Origin: Sulfitobacter sp. HI0040
Lineage (GTDB): Bacteria > Pseudomonadota > Alphaproteobacteria > Rhodobacterales > Rhodobacteraceae
Assembly: GCF_001634885.1 (NCBI RefSeq)
Contig: NZ_LWEX01000019.1
Location: 1 to 35,152 of the forward strand
Reading direction: 5' to 3'
DNA: 35,152 nucleotides
Shown: piece by piece, positions 34,139 to 35,152 of the stretch
How positions within the stretch are numbered: the stretch's first letter is position 1
Layout: each line of letters begins with the position of its first letter
Program-made: the position numbers and the translations under genes
Notes under the pieces: generated by a model
What the model saw: only the letters and a program-made list of their open reading frames with translations
Told to the model about the DNA's origin: nothing
The model's database searches: none

Positions 34139-35152
34139 CCCGCGCGGTCTCCGTAACGGATGCGCGGGTCGAGCAATACCAGCAGCAGGTCGGAGATCAT
34201 CGTGCCGATCAGCGTGAGAAGCGCGACGAACATCAGCACAAAGGCGGCGAGGAACTGATCCTGCGATTTGAGCGCCGCGAGCAGATAGGGCCCGATGGTC
34301 TGGAGGCCCAGCACGACCGAGACAAGAACGGAGCCCGACACCATGGCGGGAAGCAGGTTCCCGATATCGGCGACGAAAGGGTTGAACGCCATCCGCAGGG
34401 GATATTTCGTCAACATTCGGGCGGGTGACATACCTTTTGCCAGCGCGGTTTCCACATAGGGTTTGCCCAGTTCATCGAGCATGTTCGCGCGCAGACGCTG
34501 CATCATGGCGGCGGAACCCGCCGTGCCGATGACGAAGGTGGGCACGATAAGATGCAGCAGGATCGACCGGACCTTTCCCCACGACATCGGCTCCCCTTCG
34601 TAGTGGGGGGCCATCAGCCCGCCGATGGGCAGGTCGAAGTATTTGTGCCCGTAGTAAAACAGGATCAGCGCCAGCAGGAAGTTCGGGGTCGCAAGACCGA
34701 GGTATCCGACGAAACCGGCAGTATAATCGACCCAGCTTTCGGATCTTGCCGCAGCCAGCACGCCAAGCGGCAGGGCCACGGCATAGACGAAGAGGACCGC
34801 CGCCAGATTGACAAGTACGGTAAGCCAAAGGGCATCGCCCACGATTTCGCCAACGGGCCGGTCGAATTCGAATGACCAGCCGAAGTTCCCCTGAAGCAGC
34901 CCTGAAAACCCCTGCGGCCCCGGGGCGAAGCCGACCCATATGAGGTATTGGCGCCAGATCGGCTGATCCAGCGCATATTCGTGGCGCAGGAATTCGGCCT
35001 TGGCCACGCCCTCGGCCTGCCCGGTGGCGCGCAGTTCGGCGATCTGGTTCGACAGGTAATCGCCGGGGGGCAGGTTGATGATGACGAAGACCAGAACCGA
35101 GACCACGCAAAGCGTCAGCAGCATGGTGACGAACCGGTAGGCTGCATATCTG
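34135..35152 (-). CDS. ABC importer permease, DppB/OppB family (5' end outside the window)
   Basis: At least 339 residues of a DppB-type permease. The open frame runs off the right edge. The last in-frame ATG in the window (35122-35124) is probably internal, because the codons upstream of it read RYAAYRFVTM, which looks like a typical permease N terminus. Visible features are the long periplasmic loop LPPGDYLSNQIAELRATG, the EAA loop ETALAKGMSPARMLTKYPLRMAFNP and the C-terminal LLVLLDPRIRYGDRAG, with about six membrane helices. It forms the transmembrane heterodimer with the following permease. The ATG of the partner overlaps its stop. Confidence 0.9.
   Translation of the reverse strand, partial: RYAAYRFVTMLLTLCVVSVLVFVIINLPPGDYLSNQIAELRATGQAEGVAKAEFLRHEYALDQPIWRQYLIWVGFAPGPQGFSGLLQGNFGWSFEFDRPVGEIVGDALWLTVLVNLAAVLFVYAVALPLGVLAAARSESWVDYTAGFVGYLGLATPNFLLALILFYYGHKYFDLPIGGLMAPHYEGEPMSWGKVRSILLHLIVPTFVIGTAGSAAMMQRLRANMLDELGKPYVETALAKGMSPARMLTKYPLRMAFNPFVADIGNLLPAMVSGSVLVSVVLGLQTIGPYLLAALKSQDQFLAAFVLMFVALLTLIGTMISDLLLVLLDPRIRYGDRAG

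Overview
The window is a stretch of chromosome from an alphaproteobacterium, most likely a Roseobacter-group member of the Rhodobacteraceae. The signs are high GC, very dense packing with many 4-base ATGA/GTGA stop-start overlaps, the gene set murA - DUF2948 - hisD - UPF0262 - low-molecular-weight phosphatase, a Rhodobacteraceae-type CreA protein, an alphaproteobacterial GTTC-N7-GTTC SOS box and an intergenic motif typical of the family. I see no insertion sequence, prophage, integrase or CRISPR array. No gap between genes exceeds about 210 bases.

Layout. 1-931: 3' end of a dimethylglycine/sarcosine dehydrogenase-like flavoenzyme. 1045-4509 (minus): four overlapping genes (aldo/keto reductase, FAD oxidoreductase, DUF938 methyltransferase, GH25 lysozyme-like lipoprotein), with a striking nested inverted repeat in front. 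4612-5840 (minus): ECF sigma factor and membrane anti-sigma factor, followed by tRNA-Arg(UCU). 6089-8802 (minus): a two-gene DNA repair cassette (radical SAM/HhH protein and a DUF4130-UdgX uracil-DNA glycosylase fusion) behind a LexA-type box. 8947-10758 (plus): CreA and an MltB-type lytic transglycosylase lipoprotein. 10865-15259 (plus): a Tat-exported molybdenum hydroxylase (IorA/IorB type) with a dedicated di-heme cytochrome c, a small membrane protein and a DUF1045 protein. tRNA-Thr(GGU) follows on the minus strand. 15453-19814 (plus): small basic protein, murA, DUF2948, hisD, UPF0262 and LMW phosphatase. Then come a small lipoprotein (minus) and lepA (plus).

22312-22930 (minus): two small stress/membrane-type genes. 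22992-29456 (minus): a seven-gene, fully overlapping cluster of four glycosyltransferases, a histidine phosphatase, a polysaccharide deacetylase-fold protein and a methyltransferase. This looks like a dedicated pathway for an uncharacterised glycan and is the best candidate for an undescribed system. 29649-32920 (plus): a large MscS-type channel and a Tat-signal UlaG-like metallo-hydrolase. 32984 to the end (minus): two permeases of a peptide/oligosaccharide ABC importer, the second running off the window.

The clearest regulatory observation is the SOS box at the promoter of the radical SAM-UdgX cassette. The most puzzling non-coding feature is the 14-bp inverted repeat with an internal 9-bp hairpin just upstream of the aldo/keto reductase.
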